From assembly GCF_918698005.1 (NCBI RefSeq), contig NZ_CAKKLJ010000002.1:402093-466092 (forward strand): a stretch of 64,000 nt of DNA, written 5' to 3'. The stretch is from Microbacterium sp. Bi121 (GTDB lineage: Bacteria > Actinomycetota > Actinomycetes > Actinomycetales > Microbacteriaceae). This document shows, piece by piece, positions 1 to 8,515 of this stretch (positions are counted from its first letter, which is position 1; each line of letters begins with the position of its first letter). Made by a program: the position numbers and the translations under genes. The notes under the pieces are model-generated. The model did not search any database and had not been told where the DNA came from. It saw nothing but the letters and a program-made list of their open reading frames with translations.

Positions 1-160
1 TGGTCTCGGCGATGGCGGCCTCGGCGTCAGCGACGTTGTTGGTGTAGTCGCGGACGAGCTGATCGATCATCTTCTGCGGGTCTTCGGCCTGATCGATGAG
101 GGCGTTGATGTTCGCCTTCATGAGTGTCGAGATGCGACTGAAGATGGACTGCTTGGCCAT
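1..160 (-). CDS. pspA: PspA/IM30 family protein, N-terminal fragment
   Basis: The reverse strand gives an N-terminus starting MAKQSIFSRISTLMKANINA and continuing DQAEDPQKMIDQLV, the typical opening of PspA/IM30 (phage shock / Vipp1) proteins, which form coiled-coil oligomers on the inner face of the membrane and protect it under stress. Only about 53 residues are present because the gene runs off the left edge. The ATG at 158-160 has a good Shine-Dalgarno (AAAGGAAA) a few bases upstream. It lies just downstream of, and in the same direction as, the TPM-domain protein, a pairing that fits a membrane-maintenance operon. The family call rests on the conserved N-terminus only. Confidence 0.88.
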   Translation of the reverse strand, partial: MAKQSIFSRISTLMKANINALIDQAEDPQKMIDQLVRDYTNNVADAEAAIAET

Positions 161-233
161 GGTGTTTCCTTTCGGTTGGAACGGGGTCGTTCGAGTTCGT
201 GCTGTTCGTGAGCGTGCGAAGAAGGAGCGGATG

Positions 234-2270
234 CTAGAACCGACCCCCTCGTGACCGGCCTCCGCTTCGGGAGCTGCTGCGTGAGCCGCCGCCGAAGCTC
301 GATGGGCGACTGCTGCGGCTGCTGCCGCTGGAGCGCCACCCGCCACCGGAACTCCAACCACCGCCTCCACCGCCTCCGCCTCCGCCGCTGAACAGGCCGC
401 CGAGAATGCCGCCGAGGATGGCTCCGCCCAGGTCGCTGCCGCGGTTGTTGTAACCGCCGCCGTAGCCGCCCCCGAGGCCGCCGGACCACCCGCCGGTGTT
501 GAATGTGTCGACCTCACTGCGCGCCGACGCGAGCGCCTCCGAGGCCAGGCTGTACGCGCGCGTCGCGCGGTCGAGGGCGAGGACCGGGTCAGCACCCTGC
601 GCGGCGATGGCTTCGGCGTAGGCCGAGTTCGCCTCGGACAGCCGGGTGCGTGCCATGGCGCCGATCGCGCCGCGTCGGGTGCTGATGAAGTCGTTCGTCG
701 TGGCGATCTGCGCCTGCGCCTGGGTCAGGCGCTGCTCGAGCATGCGCGCCGTGCGCTGCGCCTGCTCGCTCGTCTCACGTGCGTGGCCGAGTGCGCCGTC
801 GATCTCGGTGTTCACGGCGCCCAGAGCGTCCAGAACCTGTTGCGGATTGCGCGACGTTCCCTGCAGAGCGGTCTGGGCCGCGTCGATGTTCGAGCGGGTC
901 CTAGCGACGATCGGGGCGAGCTGGCCCTGTGCATCCGGCATGGCTCCGGCCGCGGCGATGTCGGCTTCGAGATCGGTGATCATCGCGCGTGCCTGATCCT
1001 CGACAGCGGTCAGGTTCGATCCGAGGGTCGTCACGGCGTCGATCAGATGCTCGGACTGCTCGACGGCCTCCTCTGCCGTGCGGATCGAGAAGGCGGCTTC
1101 GCCGTTCTTGTTCGCCGCGATCGCAGCTCCGGCTTCGGCGATCTCCGAATCGGCGAGTGCGAGACGCTGCTGTGCCTGGTAGGAGTTGTCGCGCACCGTC
1201 GCGAGGGCCGCGCCGTCGTACGTCTGCCCGAGAGCCGCGAGCGCGGGTTCGACCGTGGCCAGAGTCTGCTCCGCCGTCGCGCGTCGAGCCTTGATGCGCT
1301 CGAGCGCCTGCGGTGCCTCTGCCTCGAGCTTGCGCAGCTCTTCGAAGGCCTCGATGTTCTCGTTCAGCAGATCGTCGGCTTCATCGCAGAGCTGGATGAT
1401 CTGGATGTGCCAGGCGCGGCGCTGCTCCACCGTGTCGGGCACCTCGTCGTCGATCTTCTGCTTGAGCGAGAAGGCCTCGGCGACCTTGGCGTGAGCCGAC
1501 TCGACGACGTGCGTGAACTCCTGGGTGGAGTCGTCGCCGTACTGGGCCACGGCGAAGCCGAGCTCCTGACGGCTCGAGGTGATGGCGTCGTCGGCCTGCA
1601 CGAGCGCGGTGCCCGCCTGCTTCTCGAGCTCTTCGTCGTTGACCGAAGAGTACGGGTCGTCGGGGTCGGGGATCGTCGCGACGGCGCCCCGCTTCTTCTT
1701 GTTCCGCGAGCGAACCGCGAGCACGATGATCAGGATCACCGCCGCGATCGCGACGAGGATGACGACGATCCAGACGATGCCGCCTCCGTCGACACTCGCT
1801 CCCTGCCCGGGGAAGGCATCGGCGGCGGCGATCACGGCGCCGTCCCAGTCGCCGGCTCGCAAGCCGTTCTCCATCGCCTGCACGACGCGGTCGACCTCAC
1901 CGTCGCTGAGCGGACCGTTCGCATCGGCCGAGATCGCGTACTGGCCGGCATCCACCGCGACGGCGATCAGATACTGGTCGACGGCCAGACCGTTGTCGAC
2001 GGCGGTCCGGTCGGTCCACGCCACGCTGTCCGACGGATCGGAGAACTCATCGACGAACACGACGTAGAGGTCTCCGCCGTTCGCTTCCGCGAGGGCGGTG
2101 AGTCTGCTGTTCACGGCTTCGAGTTCGTTGGACGAGAGCACGCCCGCCTCGTCGGTCACGAAACCGGAGTCGAGGGTCACCGGCGGCGCGGCGAAGGCGG
2201 CGGAGGCTGCCCACCCCGAAGCGAACATCGCCACGATCAGCCCCAGAACGACCGTAAACCGAGTCCGCAT
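234..2270 (-). CDS. TPM domain-containing exported membrane protein
   Basis: A 678-residue protein. Residues 1-27 form a signal peptide (cleavage near AFA-APP). A TPM domain (YgcG/Psb32-type, residues about 33-155) should lie outside the cell. One membrane helix follows at about 168-188. A long Ala/Glu/Gln-rich region at about 215-590 looks coiled-coil, and the tail (about 600-678) is Gly/Ser/Arg-rich and ends RGGRF. TPM proteins are linked to membrane-protein turnover or thylakoid/membrane maintenance; the exact role of the actinobacterial long form is not settled. It precedes pspA on the same strand with a 73-bp gap, so a joint envelope-stress role is likely. The Shine-Dalgarno GGAGGGAG precedes the ATG, and a TAGACT box at about 2310 may be the -10. 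Domain order is seen; function is inferred. Confidence 0.85.
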   Translation of the reverse strand: MRTRFTVVLGLIVAMFASGWAASAAFAAPPVTLDSGFVTDEAGVLSSNELEAVNSRLTALAEANGGDLYVVFVDEFSDPSDSVAWTDRTAVDNGLAVDQYLIAVAVDAGQYAISADANGPLSDGEVDRVVQAMENGLRAGDWDGAVIAAADAFPGQGASVDGGGIVWIVVILVAIAAVILIIVLAVRSRNKKKRGAVATIPDPDDPYSSVNDEELEKQAGTALVQADDAITSSRQELGFAVAQYGDDSTQEFTHVVESAHAKVAEAFSLKQKIDDEVPDTVEQRRAWHIQIIQLCDEADDLLNENIEAFEELRKLEAEAPQALERIKARRATAEQTLATVEPALAALGQTYDGAALATVRDNSYQAQQRLALADSEIAEAGAAIAANKNGEAAFSIRTAEEAVEQSEHLIDAVTTLGSNLTAVEDQARAMITDLEADIAAAGAMPDAQGQLAPIVARTRSNIDAAQTALQGTSRNPQQVLDALGAVNTEIDGALGHARETSEQAQRTARMLEQRLTQAQAQIATTNDFISTRRGAIGAMARTRLSEANSAYAEAIAAQGADPVLALDRATRAYSLASEALASARSEVDTFNTGGWSGGLGGGYGGGYNNRGSDLGGAILGGILGGLFSGGGGGGGGGGWSSGGGWRSSGSSRSSRPSSFGGGSRSSSRSGGRSRGGRF

Positions 2271-2390
2271 TGCACTCCCTCCGCGAGGCCACTGGCCCCG
2301 TGCGCTCCGAGTCTATTCACTACCGACGACAGACGATAGCGACTCTAGGGAAACAGTCTGTGTCGCCGCAGGGAAGCCCGCACTGACACA

Positions 2391-2396
2391 TACCCT
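2391..2396 (+). promoter_or_regulatory. -10 box of leaderless DUF3097 gene
   Basis: TACCCT ends 7 nt before the ATG at 2404, the spacing expected when transcription starts on the start codon. No recognisable -35 or Shine-Dalgarno is present. Confidence 0.5.
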
Positions 2397-2403
2397 GGAT
2401 GGC

Positions 2404-3243
2404 ATGGACGATATGTACGGCTCTGACGTGCTCGCTGCTGGGTGGCGGGATCGCGGCGCGAAGAAGGTCCGTGACATCGCGGCCGAGCGCGATCTGGTCG
2501 TCGAGGTCGCCGACGACGGGTACTGCGGAGCGGTGACCCGTGTGCAGGGCGGGCACGTCGAGCTCGAGGACCGAGTCGGGCGCAAGCGGGTGTTCCCGCT
2601 CGGGGGCGGATTCATGATCGACGGTGAACCGGTGCGGCTCACCGTCGCGGCCGCATCGAAGCAGGGGGTCAGACGCACGGCATCCGGATCGTTCGCCGTC
2701 GCCGATCATCGCGCTCGAGTCGCGCTGCCCAGTCGCATCCTCGTGGAGGGCAAACACGATGCCGAGCTCGTCGAGAAGGTCTGGGGTGCGGACCTGCGTG
2801 TCGAGGGAGTCGTCGTCGAGTATCTGGAAGGCGTCGACAAGCTCGACGAGCTGCTCGCGAGCGAGCCGCCGAGCGCGACGCGCCGCTATGGCGTGCTGGT
2901 CGACCACCTCGTGCCCGGGTCCAAGGAGACGCGGCTCGCGGACGCCATCCTGCGCGGCCCGCACGGCAGGCACCTGAAGATCGTCGGGCATCCCTTCATC
3001 GACGTCTGGCAGTGCGTGAAGCCGCAGACGCTCGGCATCGGTCGCTGGCCCGAGATCCCGCGGGGCACCGACTGGAAGACCGGAATCTGCAAGGCGTTCG
3101 GCTGGCCGTACGAGTCCCAGGGTGATACCGGCAGGGCCTGGCAGTTCATACTCAGCAAGGTGCACACGTACCGAGACCTCGAGCCGGAGCTGCTCGGACG
3201 CGTCGAGGAGCTCATCGACTTCGTGACGGAGCCTGCTGTCTGA
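2404..3243 (+). CDS. DUF3097 family protein
   Basis: A 279-residue protein matching DUF3097, an actinobacteria-specific family of unknown function. It opens MDDMYGSDVLAAGWRDRG, and conserved-looking features include the segment LPSRILVEGKHDAELVEKVW, which resembles a Toprim-like Glu motif followed by a DHLVPGSKE segment. That pattern (E, then DxLVPG) suggests a Toprim-related fold acting on nucleic acid, but this is my inference. The reading frame is open further upstream, but the ATG at 2404 is preferred because the family begins at this point and a TACCCT -10 box lies 7 nt before it. An ATG at 2413 is an alternative. Divergent from the TPM gene; trmB follows 23 bp downstream. Confidence 0.82.
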   Translation: MDDMYGSDVLAAGWRDRGAKKVRDIAAERDLVVEVADDGYCGAVTRVQGGHVELEDRVGRKRVFPLGGGFMIDGEPVRLTVAAASKQGVRRTASGSFAVADHRARVALPSRILVEGKHDAELVEKVWGADLRVEGVVVEYLEGVDKLDELLASEPPSATRRYGVLVDHLVPGSKETRLADAILRGPHGRHLKIVGHPFIDVWQCVKPQTLGIGRWPEIPRGTDWKTGICKAFGWPYESQGDTGRAWQFILSKVHTYRDLEPELLGRVEELIDFVTEPAV

Positions 3244-3254
3244 TCGTGTCCAGT

Positions 3255-3260
3255 TACGCT
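3255..3260 (+). promoter_or_regulatory. -10 box of leaderless trmB
   Basis: TACGCT ends 6 nt before the trmB ATG (3267), leaving no room for a 5' UTR. Confidence 0.5.
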
Positions 3261-3266
3261 TGAGGC

Positions 3267-3992
3267 ATGCCCGAACCCCGTACTTTCCGCGATGAACCGG
3301 TCTCCTTCGTACGCCGGAGCGGACGGATGTCTGAGGCACAGGAACGCGCTTTCGACGAGCTCGCCCCGCACTATCTGCTCGACGTGCCCCGTGACATCGC
3401 GTGGACGAGCGTGCACCCGGAGGCTCGGATGGATCCGGCGGCCGAGTACGGCCGCCGCGCGCCGCTCATCGTCGAGATCGGCTCCGGCCAGGGGCATGCC
3501 ATCGTGTCGGCGGCGTCCGCTCGCCCCGATGATGACTTCCTCGCCGTCGAGGTGTTCCGTGCAGGGCTCGCCCGCACCATGCTGGATGCCGACAAGGCGG
3601 GCGTCCGCAATCTGCGACTGATCGAGGCGAACGCGCCGGAGGTGCTCTCGACGTACCTGCCGGAGGGCGGCGCAGCCGAGGTCTGGATCTTCTTCTCCGA
3701 CCCCTGGCACAAGAAGCGTCACACCAAGCGGCGGCTGATCCGCCCCGGCTTCGGGGATGCTGCGGCCCGTGCCCTCGCCGACGGGGGCCTGCTGCGCCTC
3801 GCAACGGACTGGGAGGATTACGCGCTCCAGATGCGCGAGGTGCTCGACGCCGAGCCCCTGTTCGAGCGGGCGTTCGAGGGGGAGTGGGCTGCACGATTCG
3901 ACGGTCGCGTCATGACCGCCTTCGAGCGGAAGGGCATCGCCAAGGGCCGGGAGATCCGCGATCTGGTCTACCGGCGAAAGCACCGGGCGTGA
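3267..3992 (+). CDS. trmB: tRNA (guanine-N7-)-methyltransferase TrmB
   Basis: A 241-residue cytosolic enzyme that transfers a methyl group from S-adenosylmethionine to N7 of G46 in the tRNA variable loop. The SAM-binding motif I is VEIGSGQGHAI (residues about 69-79). The family signature FFSDPWHKKRH (about 142-152) carries the catalytic Asp and the basic tRNA-contact residues, followed by KRRLI. Length is normal for the family. The start is supported by a TACGCT box 6 nt upstream, suggesting a leaderless message. The stop overlaps the next gene by 4 nt (GTGA), so translational coupling to the downstream membrane protein is likely. Confidence 0.96.
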   Translation: MPEPRTFRDEPVSFVRRSGRMSEAQERAFDELAPHYLLDVPRDIAWTSVHPEARMDPAAEYGRRAPLIVEIGSGQGHAIVSAASARPDDDFLAVEVFRAGLARTMLDADKAGVRNLRLIEANAPEVLSTYLPEGGAAEVWIFFSDPWHKKRHTKRRLIRPGFGDAAARALADGGLLRLATDWEDYALQMREVLDAEPLFERAFEGEWAARFDGRVMTAFERKGIAKGREIRDLVYRRKHRA

Positions 3993-4807
3993 CGCGCGCC
4001 GAGGTCGGTCGAGTCGCTCCTGCGCTGCTCGTGTGCCTCGCCGCTCCCGCGTTCTTCGTCGCGCAGGTGCCGTGGCTGGGCTGGCTTCTGATGGCCGTCG
4101 GGGTCGGAACCGCATGGATCATCGAGCGGAGTGCGGTCACGGCATCCGGTCCGTCGCTCACCCGTGATCTGTCGCTGATCGCACTGGGGATGCTGATCGT
4201 CAGCAGCATCCCGCTGGCGGCCGAGCTCGACGATCTGGCGATGCTGCGCTTCACCCTCGCTCTCGGCGGCGCTGTGGTCATCCCGTACGTGATCTCTCGG
4301 TTCGTCTACCGCGACCGCGCGATCTCCTTCCCGTGGCGTACGCGCAAGCGCTGGGGTCGACTGCAATGGGGCTGGCTGGTCGCCGTGCTCGTGCTCGGCT
4401 GGCTGATCCTGCCGTTCTACTTCATCACCAGCGGCGTCTATCAGAACTGGCCCGTCGTCGATTCCCCCGACCTCGTCGCACGCCTGTTCGTCGGCGTGGG
4501 CGCCGTCGGCATCTGGGACGAGCTGTTCTTCATCTGCACGGTCTTCGCGCTGCTCCGCCGGCATTTTCCGGATGCTGCGGCGAACGTGCTGCAGGCCATC
4601 GTGTTCGTGTCGTTCCTGTGGGAGCTCGGCTACCGCGAGTGGGGTCCGGCGCTGACCATCCCGTTCGCGCTGCTGCAGGGCTACATCTTCCTGCGGACCC
4701 ACTCGCTCGCGTACGTCGTGACCGTGCATCTGCTGTTCGACGCCGTCGTGTTCGCCGTCCTGGTGCACGCGCACAATCCGGGACTGCTGCCTGTCTTCCT
4801 CGTCTGA
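3989..4807 (+). CDS. CPBP-like integral membrane protein (divergent motifs)
   Basis: A 272-residue polytopic membrane protein with about 7-8 hydrophobic segments. The C-terminal half resembles the CPBP (CAAX protease / bacteriocin-processing, Rce1-like) fold: IWDELFF at 175-181 matches the position of the EExxxR motif, and HLLFD at 247-251 matches the HxxxN/D motif. The first Glu is Asp, the Arg is absent, and the His expected in the middle motif is replaced in SFLWELGY (208-215). It may therefore be a non-catalytic or altered member. I chose the GTG at 3989, which overlaps the trmB stop by 4 nt, because upstream residues in this frame are trmB shadow. Function unknown. Confidence 0.6.
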   Translation: MTRAEVGRVAPALLVCLAAPAFFVAQVPWLGWLLMAVGVGTAWIIERSAVTASGPSLTRDLSLIALGMLIVSSIPLAAELDDLAMLRFTLALGGAVVIPYVISRFVYRDRAISFPWRTRKRWGRLQWGWLVAVLVLGWLILPFYFITSGVYQNWPVVDSPDLVARLFVGVGAVGIWDELFFICTVFALLRRHFPDAAANVLQAIVFVSFLWELGYREWGPALTIPFALLQGYIFLRTHSLAYVVTVHLLFDAVVFAVLVHAHNPGLLPVFLV

Positions 4808-4822
4808 GGCCCGATCAGGGTG

Positions 4823-4828
4823 CAGAAT
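4823..4828 (+). promoter_or_regulatory. -10 box of leaderless DUF1304 gene
   Basis: CAGAAT ends 6 nt before ATG 4835 and overlaps the alternative GTG at 4820, which argues for the ATG as the start. Confidence 0.4.
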
Positions 4829-4834
4829 CAACGC

Positions 4835-5227
4835 ATGCTCTTCGTCGGTCTTCTGCTCGCCGCGCTCGCGGCTGCCTTCCACGTGTTCATCTTCGTGCTC
4901 GAATCGGTGCGGTGGACCGAGCCAGCGACCAGGAAGATCTTCGGGGTCGCCAGCGAAGCGGATGCCCAGGTCACCAAGCCGCTCGCGTTCAATCAGGGCT
5001 TCTACAACTTGTTCCTCGCGATCGCGGCGCTGCTCGGGATCGTCCTGGTGCTGTCCGGTCAGGCGACCGTCGGTCTCACCCTGATCTTCGCCGGTGTGGG
5101 AATGATGCTCGCAGCCGCGCTCGTCCTCGTGCTCTCCAACCCGAAGATGGCACGCTCCGCGCTGCTGCAGGGCGGACTGCCGCTGCTGGCGGTCATCGCG
5201 CTCGCCGTGGCCGTCGCGATCAGCTGA
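4835..5227 (+). CDS. DUF1304 family membrane protein
   Basis: A 130-residue protein with four predicted helices and the DUF1304 pattern: an N-terminal helix with FHVFIFVLESVRW, then an amphipathic stretch (TRKIFGV) and NQGFYNLFLAIAALLG. Members are small bacterial inner-membrane proteins without assigned function. I take ATG 4835 rather than the in-frame GTG at 4820 because a -10-like CAGAAT lies 6 nt before the ATG and family members start close to the first helix. Its 3' end overlaps the convergent GyrI-like gene by 8 bp. Confidence 0.8.
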   Translation: MLFVGLLLAALAAAFHVFIFVLESVRWTEPATRKIFGVASEADAQVTKPLAFNQGFYNLFLAIAALLGIVLVLSGQATVGLTLIFAGVGMMLAAALVLVLSNPKMARSALLQGGLPLLAVIALAVAVAIS

Positions 5228-5840
5228 CTGTACGAACGGGCTGACGCAGCAGCGTCCGGCGATTGGCCGGGTCGCCGCGTCTGGGGTCGCTGAAGTAGAT
5301 CTCGTGGTGCGTTCCCGTCAACCGCAGGCCGTGCTCGGGGATGAACTCGTCATGCATCGTGGCGAGCACCGGCGCCTCATCGTCGTAGCTGCCGACGTGC
5401 AGCGTCTGGGCGCACAGGCCCTCGTGCAGCGACTCCAGGCGCACCTCGTCGGCGCGGACATCCGGGTTCTTCGCTGATGCCCTGGCGACGGCATCCGCGA
5501 ACATCGCATGGTCGACCCATTCGGGCTGCATGATCATCAGCGTCCAGTGCCACGCCGACTTGTCGCGCGACGATGTGAACGAAGCGTGGTCGTCCGCCCA
5601 CCACAGGCCTTCGAGCGGCATGACGGTGTAGTCGCGGTCGAGGTCGCGCTTGCTGGCGAACTTGAGTCCGTAGGCGATCGGGTAGAGCGCCTCGATGGCC
5701 GTCGTGAACTCCGGTGACGTGTTCGGGTCGCCGTGCCCGTCGATCATCAGGTACGACATCGCCGGCACGTCGACGAGGTCGAAGCGGCCCTTTCGCCCAC
5801 GATACGCGTCGAGCGTCTTCTTGAAGTCGACCTTCGTCAT
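5220..5840 (-). CDS. GyrI-like small-molecule-binding domain protein
   Basis: A 206-residue soluble protein of the GyrI-like family (SOUL/AraC-effector-binding-like fold). Recognisable elements are LVDVPAMSYLMIDGHGDPN near residues 22-40, LYPIAYGLKF, and a central EGLWWADD. Related domains bind small ligands, and some stand-alone members hydrolyse cyclopropanoid toxins or bind DNA gyrase; which applies here cannot be told. It overlaps the upstream serine hydrolase by 4 nt (ATGA), so the two are probably translated together. Confidence 0.8.
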   Translation of the reverse strand: MTKVDFKKTLDAYRGRKGRFDLVDVPAMSYLMIDGHGDPNTSPEFTTAIEALYPIAYGLKFASKRDLDRDYTVMPLEGLWWADDHASFTSSRDKSAWHWTLMIMQPEWVDHAMFADAVARASAKNPDVRADEVRLESLHEGLCAQTLHVGSYDDEAPVLATMHDEFIPEHGLRLTGTHHEIYFSDPRRGDPANRRTLLRQPVRTVS

Positions 5841-6940
5841 GCCAGCACGTCCCTGAACAGTCCCATGATCTGATCGCCCATCTCGACCTGCGTCAGCACG
5901 AGGCAGAAGGATCCATCAGGCGAGATGGAGAGGTCTGTGCCGAGGCCGCCCGACCAGCCGTAGCGCCCGGAGTGTTCGCCTGCGGTCTCGACGGCGACCC
6001 CGTAGCCCCATCCGACGCCGTTCCAGAAGCCGGGGAAGAAGCTGTCGTCGGTCTTGACGGATGCCGGCACCTGATCGGTGCGCATCTGATCGACGAGCTC
6101 CGGCTCCAGGATCGCGTCGGCGCCGTGGCGTCCGTCGTTCGCGAGCATGCATGCGAACGCTGCGTAGTCGGCCGCCGTGGAGACGAGCTCGGCGTGACTG
6201 AGATCGAAGGGCGCCGGAGCCACGTAGAAGCCCCCGCCGGCGGGCTCGACCTGCGCCAGACTTCCTGACTCGTCGTGGCGGTAGGTGGCAGGCAGTCGGT
6301 GCGCCTGATCCTTCGGAACCGTGTAGCCGGTATCCGGCATACCGAGAGGATCGAACAGGTCTGCACGCAGATGATCTTCGAGCGGCGCCTGGACCACGCG
6401 GGAGAGCAGGATCCCGAGGATGCCGAACGAGTGGTGGTAGCGCCATCCGGTGCCGGGGTGAAAGGCGAGCGGAAGTTCGGCGAGGGCGTCGAGCCAATCC
6501 TGGGCTCCGAGCGCGACGGCATCCGAGCCCGCCTCGGTGAGATTGTCGACCATCGCCTGCTTCAGCGGAGACTCCGACGTCATCATGCCGAAACCCGATG
6601 TGTTGGTCAGGAGGTCTCGGACCGTGATCGACCGGTGCGCGGGCTCGGTGTCGGACAGCGGCGAGTCGGGCGCGCGCAGGACAAGTCGGTCGGCGAGCTC
6701 GGGAAGCCACCTCTCGACCGGGTCGCTCAGGTCGATCAGGCCGTTCTGGACGAGCCGGAGGGCGGCGACGGCGAGAACCGGCTTGGTCATCGACTGAATC
6801 CGGAAGAGGGCGTCCTGCTGCACGTCGCCAGCAGCGGTGAACTCGAGCGGGTCACCTGCTCGGCCGGTGACGGCGAGGATGCTCGGTGCCGTGCCCTGCG
6901 CGACGTGCCTGTCGAGAATTTCTGCGAGCGTGTCGACCAT
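5837..6940 (-). CDS. Serine hydrolase, beta-lactamase/class C family
   Basis: A 367-residue protein of the beta-lactamase-related serine hydrolase family (Pfam Beta-lactamase type, often EstB- or penicillin-binding-like). The SxxK nucleophile motif is SMTK at residues 50-53. The Tyr motif is probably YHH(S) at 168-171, and WSGG near the C-terminus takes the place of the KTG box. No signal peptide is seen, so it is likely cytosolic and an esterase rather than a resistance enzyme. A TTTACT box ends 6 nt before the ATG. It is first in a two-gene unit with the GyrI-like protein. Substrate unknown. Confidence 0.85.
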   Translation of the reverse strand: MVDTLAEILDRHVAQGTAPSILAVTGRAGDPLEFTAAGDVQQDALFRIQSMTKPVLAVAALRLVQNGLIDLSDPVERWLPELADRLVLRAPDSPLSDTEPAHRSITVRDLLTNTSGFGMMTSESPLKQAMVDNLTEAGSDAVALGAQDWLDALAELPLAFHPGTGWRYHHSFGILGILLSRVVQAPLEDHLRADLFDPLGMPDTGYTVPKDQAHRLPATYRHDESGSLAQVEPAGGGFYVAPAPFDLSHAELVSTAADYAAFACMLANDGRHGADAILEPELVDQMRTDQVPASVKTDDSFFPGFWNGVGWGYGVAVETAGEHSGRYGWSGGLGTDLSISPDGSFCLVLTQVEMGDQIMGLFRDVLA

Positions 6941-6984
6941 GCCTCGAGTAAAGCGCCGAACGCCCTTCTCGTAAACCGGAGCGG

Positions 6985-8409
6985 CTACGCGTGCAGGGCA
7001 CGCTCGGAGATGTAGGCCCGCAACTGCTGCTCGTCATCCGGCATCTCGACCACGCGCTGCGGCGCATCCAGCAGGGCTCGCGTGTCGGCATCCAACTCAG
7101 GACTCTCGCCGAGTGCCTCCTGGATGAGGTCGGCGAACTTCGCGGGCTTGGCGGTCTCGAGCACGAGCATCGGGATGCCGTCCTCGAGCTGCTCGCGGGC
7201 GATCTTCACGCCGTCCGCAGTGTGCGGGTCGATCGTGACGCCGGTCCGCTCGTGGACGTCGCGGATGGTTGCGAGTCGGTCGTCGTGCGTGCTCGTGCCG
7301 CTGACGATGCCGAACTCGGCCTCGAAACGGCCGAGCTCTGCCGACAGGTCGATCTCGTCGCGTTCTTCGAGCTCGTGCCAGGCGGCGGCGGTGCGCTCGG
7401 GGTCGCGGCCCAGCAGGTCGAACACGAATCGCTCGAGGTTCGACGCGCGCGAGACGTCCATCGACGGGCTCGATGTCGCCAGGGTGTCCGCCGAGGTGCG
7501 CGGGCGGTAGTGACCGGTGCGGAAGAACTCGTCGAGCACGTTGTTCTCGTTCGTGGCGAGCACGAGACGGCGGATCGGGACGCCCATGGTGCGGGCGTAG
7601 TGGCCCGAGAGGATGTTGCCGAAGTTGCCCGAGGGGACAGCGAACGAGACGTGATGGGATGAGCGGTCGGCTTCGGCGATGGCGTCCGTCGCGCGAAGCC
7701 ACGCCCACACGTAGTAGACGATCTGCGCCGAGATGCGTCCGAAATTGATGGAGTTCACGGCGCCGATGCTGTGCGCTCGTTTGAAGTCCAGGTCGGTGTT
7801 CAGGCGCTTGACGAGGTTCTGGCAGTCGTCGAAGACGCCCTCGACGACGATGTTGTGCACGTTCTCGTCCTGCAGTGAATACATCTGGGCGCGCTGGAAC
7901 GCACTCATGCGCCCCTGCGGCGAGAGCATGAAGACGGAGACGCGGTCGAGGCCGCGCAGGGCGTGCTCGGCGGCGGAGCCCGTGTCTCCGGAGGTCGCGC
8001 CGACGACGTTGAGCACGCCGTCGCGGTTTTCGAGGACGTACTCGAGCGCCTGACCGAGGAACTGCATCGCCATGTCCTTGAACGCGAGGGTCGGGCCTTC
8101 GGAGAGCCCGACGAGCGTCAGATCGTCGATCGCGGTCAGCGGTACGACCTCTTCGGCGGCGAACTTGCCGTCGCCATAGGCGGCGTCGGTGAGACGGGCG
8201 AGATCCTGACGGGGGATGTCGGTGGCGAACAGGCCGATGATCTCGGTCGCGAGCTGCGGGTAGGTCAGCACGCGCAGGCGCTCGAGATCGTCGGCGCCGA
8301 GCCGGGGGAGGTGCTCTGGAACGGCGAGGCCGCCGTTGGGGGCGAGCCCTTCGAGGAGGACGTCGCTGAACTGTCCGAGCGTGCCGCCGCGTGTGGAGAT
8401 GTACTGCAC
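6985..8409 (-). CDS. thrC: Threonine synthase
   Basis: A 474-residue PLP enzyme that converts O-phosphohomoserine to threonine, the last step of threonine synthesis. The PLP lysine is K111 in PTLAFKDMAMQFLG; GATSGDTGSA (137-146) and PSGNFGN are the phosphate-binding segments. The length and the N-terminus (MQYISTRGG) fit the long fold-type II ThrC class. I place the start at GTG 8409, after a GAGG Shine-Dalgarno, because residues upstream in frame lack family similarity. A TACGAT -10 box lies about 48 nt upstream. The gene is detached from hom-thrB, which lie 8 kb away on the other strand, so it needs its own promoter. Confidence 0.95.
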   Translation of the reverse strand: MQYISTRGGTLGQFSDVLLEGLAPNGGLAVPEHLPRLGADDLERLRVLTYPQLATEIIGLFATDIPRQDLARLTDAAYGDGKFAAEEVVPLTAIDDLTLVGLSEGPTLAFKDMAMQFLGQALEYVLENRDGVLNVVGATSGDTGSAAEHALRGLDRVSVFMLSPQGRMSAFQRAQMYSLQDENVHNIVVEGVFDDCQNLVKRLNTDLDFKRAHSIGAVNSINFGRISAQIVYYVWAWLRATDAIAEADRSSHHVSFAVPSGNFGNILSGHYARTMGVPIRRLVLATNENNVLDEFFRTGHYRPRTSADTLATSSPSMDVSRASNLERFVFDLLGRDPERTAAAWHELEERDEIDLSAELGRFEAEFGIVSGTSTHDDRLATIRDVHERTGVTIDPHTADGVKIAREQLEDGIPMLVLETAKPAKFADLIQEALGESPELDADTRALLDAPQRVVEMPDDEQQLRAYISERALHA

Positions 8410-8457
8410 GTCAGGAACCTCGTTCGTGCTCGGGGATGGATGCCGGGTCGTGCTTCC

Positions 8458-8463
8458 ATCGTA
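8458..8463 (-). promoter_or_regulatory. Candidate -10 box of thrC
   Basis: Reverse-strand TACGAT lies 48 nt before the thrC GTG and gives a leader of about 40 nt with a GAGG Shine-Dalgarno. No leader peptide or terminator hairpin is apparent in it. Confidence 0.4.
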
Positions 8464-8515
8464 GATCGTGCGGTGTGCGTGCTGACGCCCGTTACGGTGC
8501 TCCACGCGCCGGGCG

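Noticed and set aside
783..2339. 518-codon open frame opposite the TPM gene
   Set aside because: It is a GC-driven shadow frame: no start signals, Arg/Asp/Val-biased composition and no family similarity, while the reverse strand has signal peptide, TPM domain and a Shine-Dalgarno.
3884..3988. Upstream extension of the CPBP-like gene
   Set aside because: The extra 35 residues are the trmB coding sequence in another frame; the GTG overlapping the trmB stop is the natural start.
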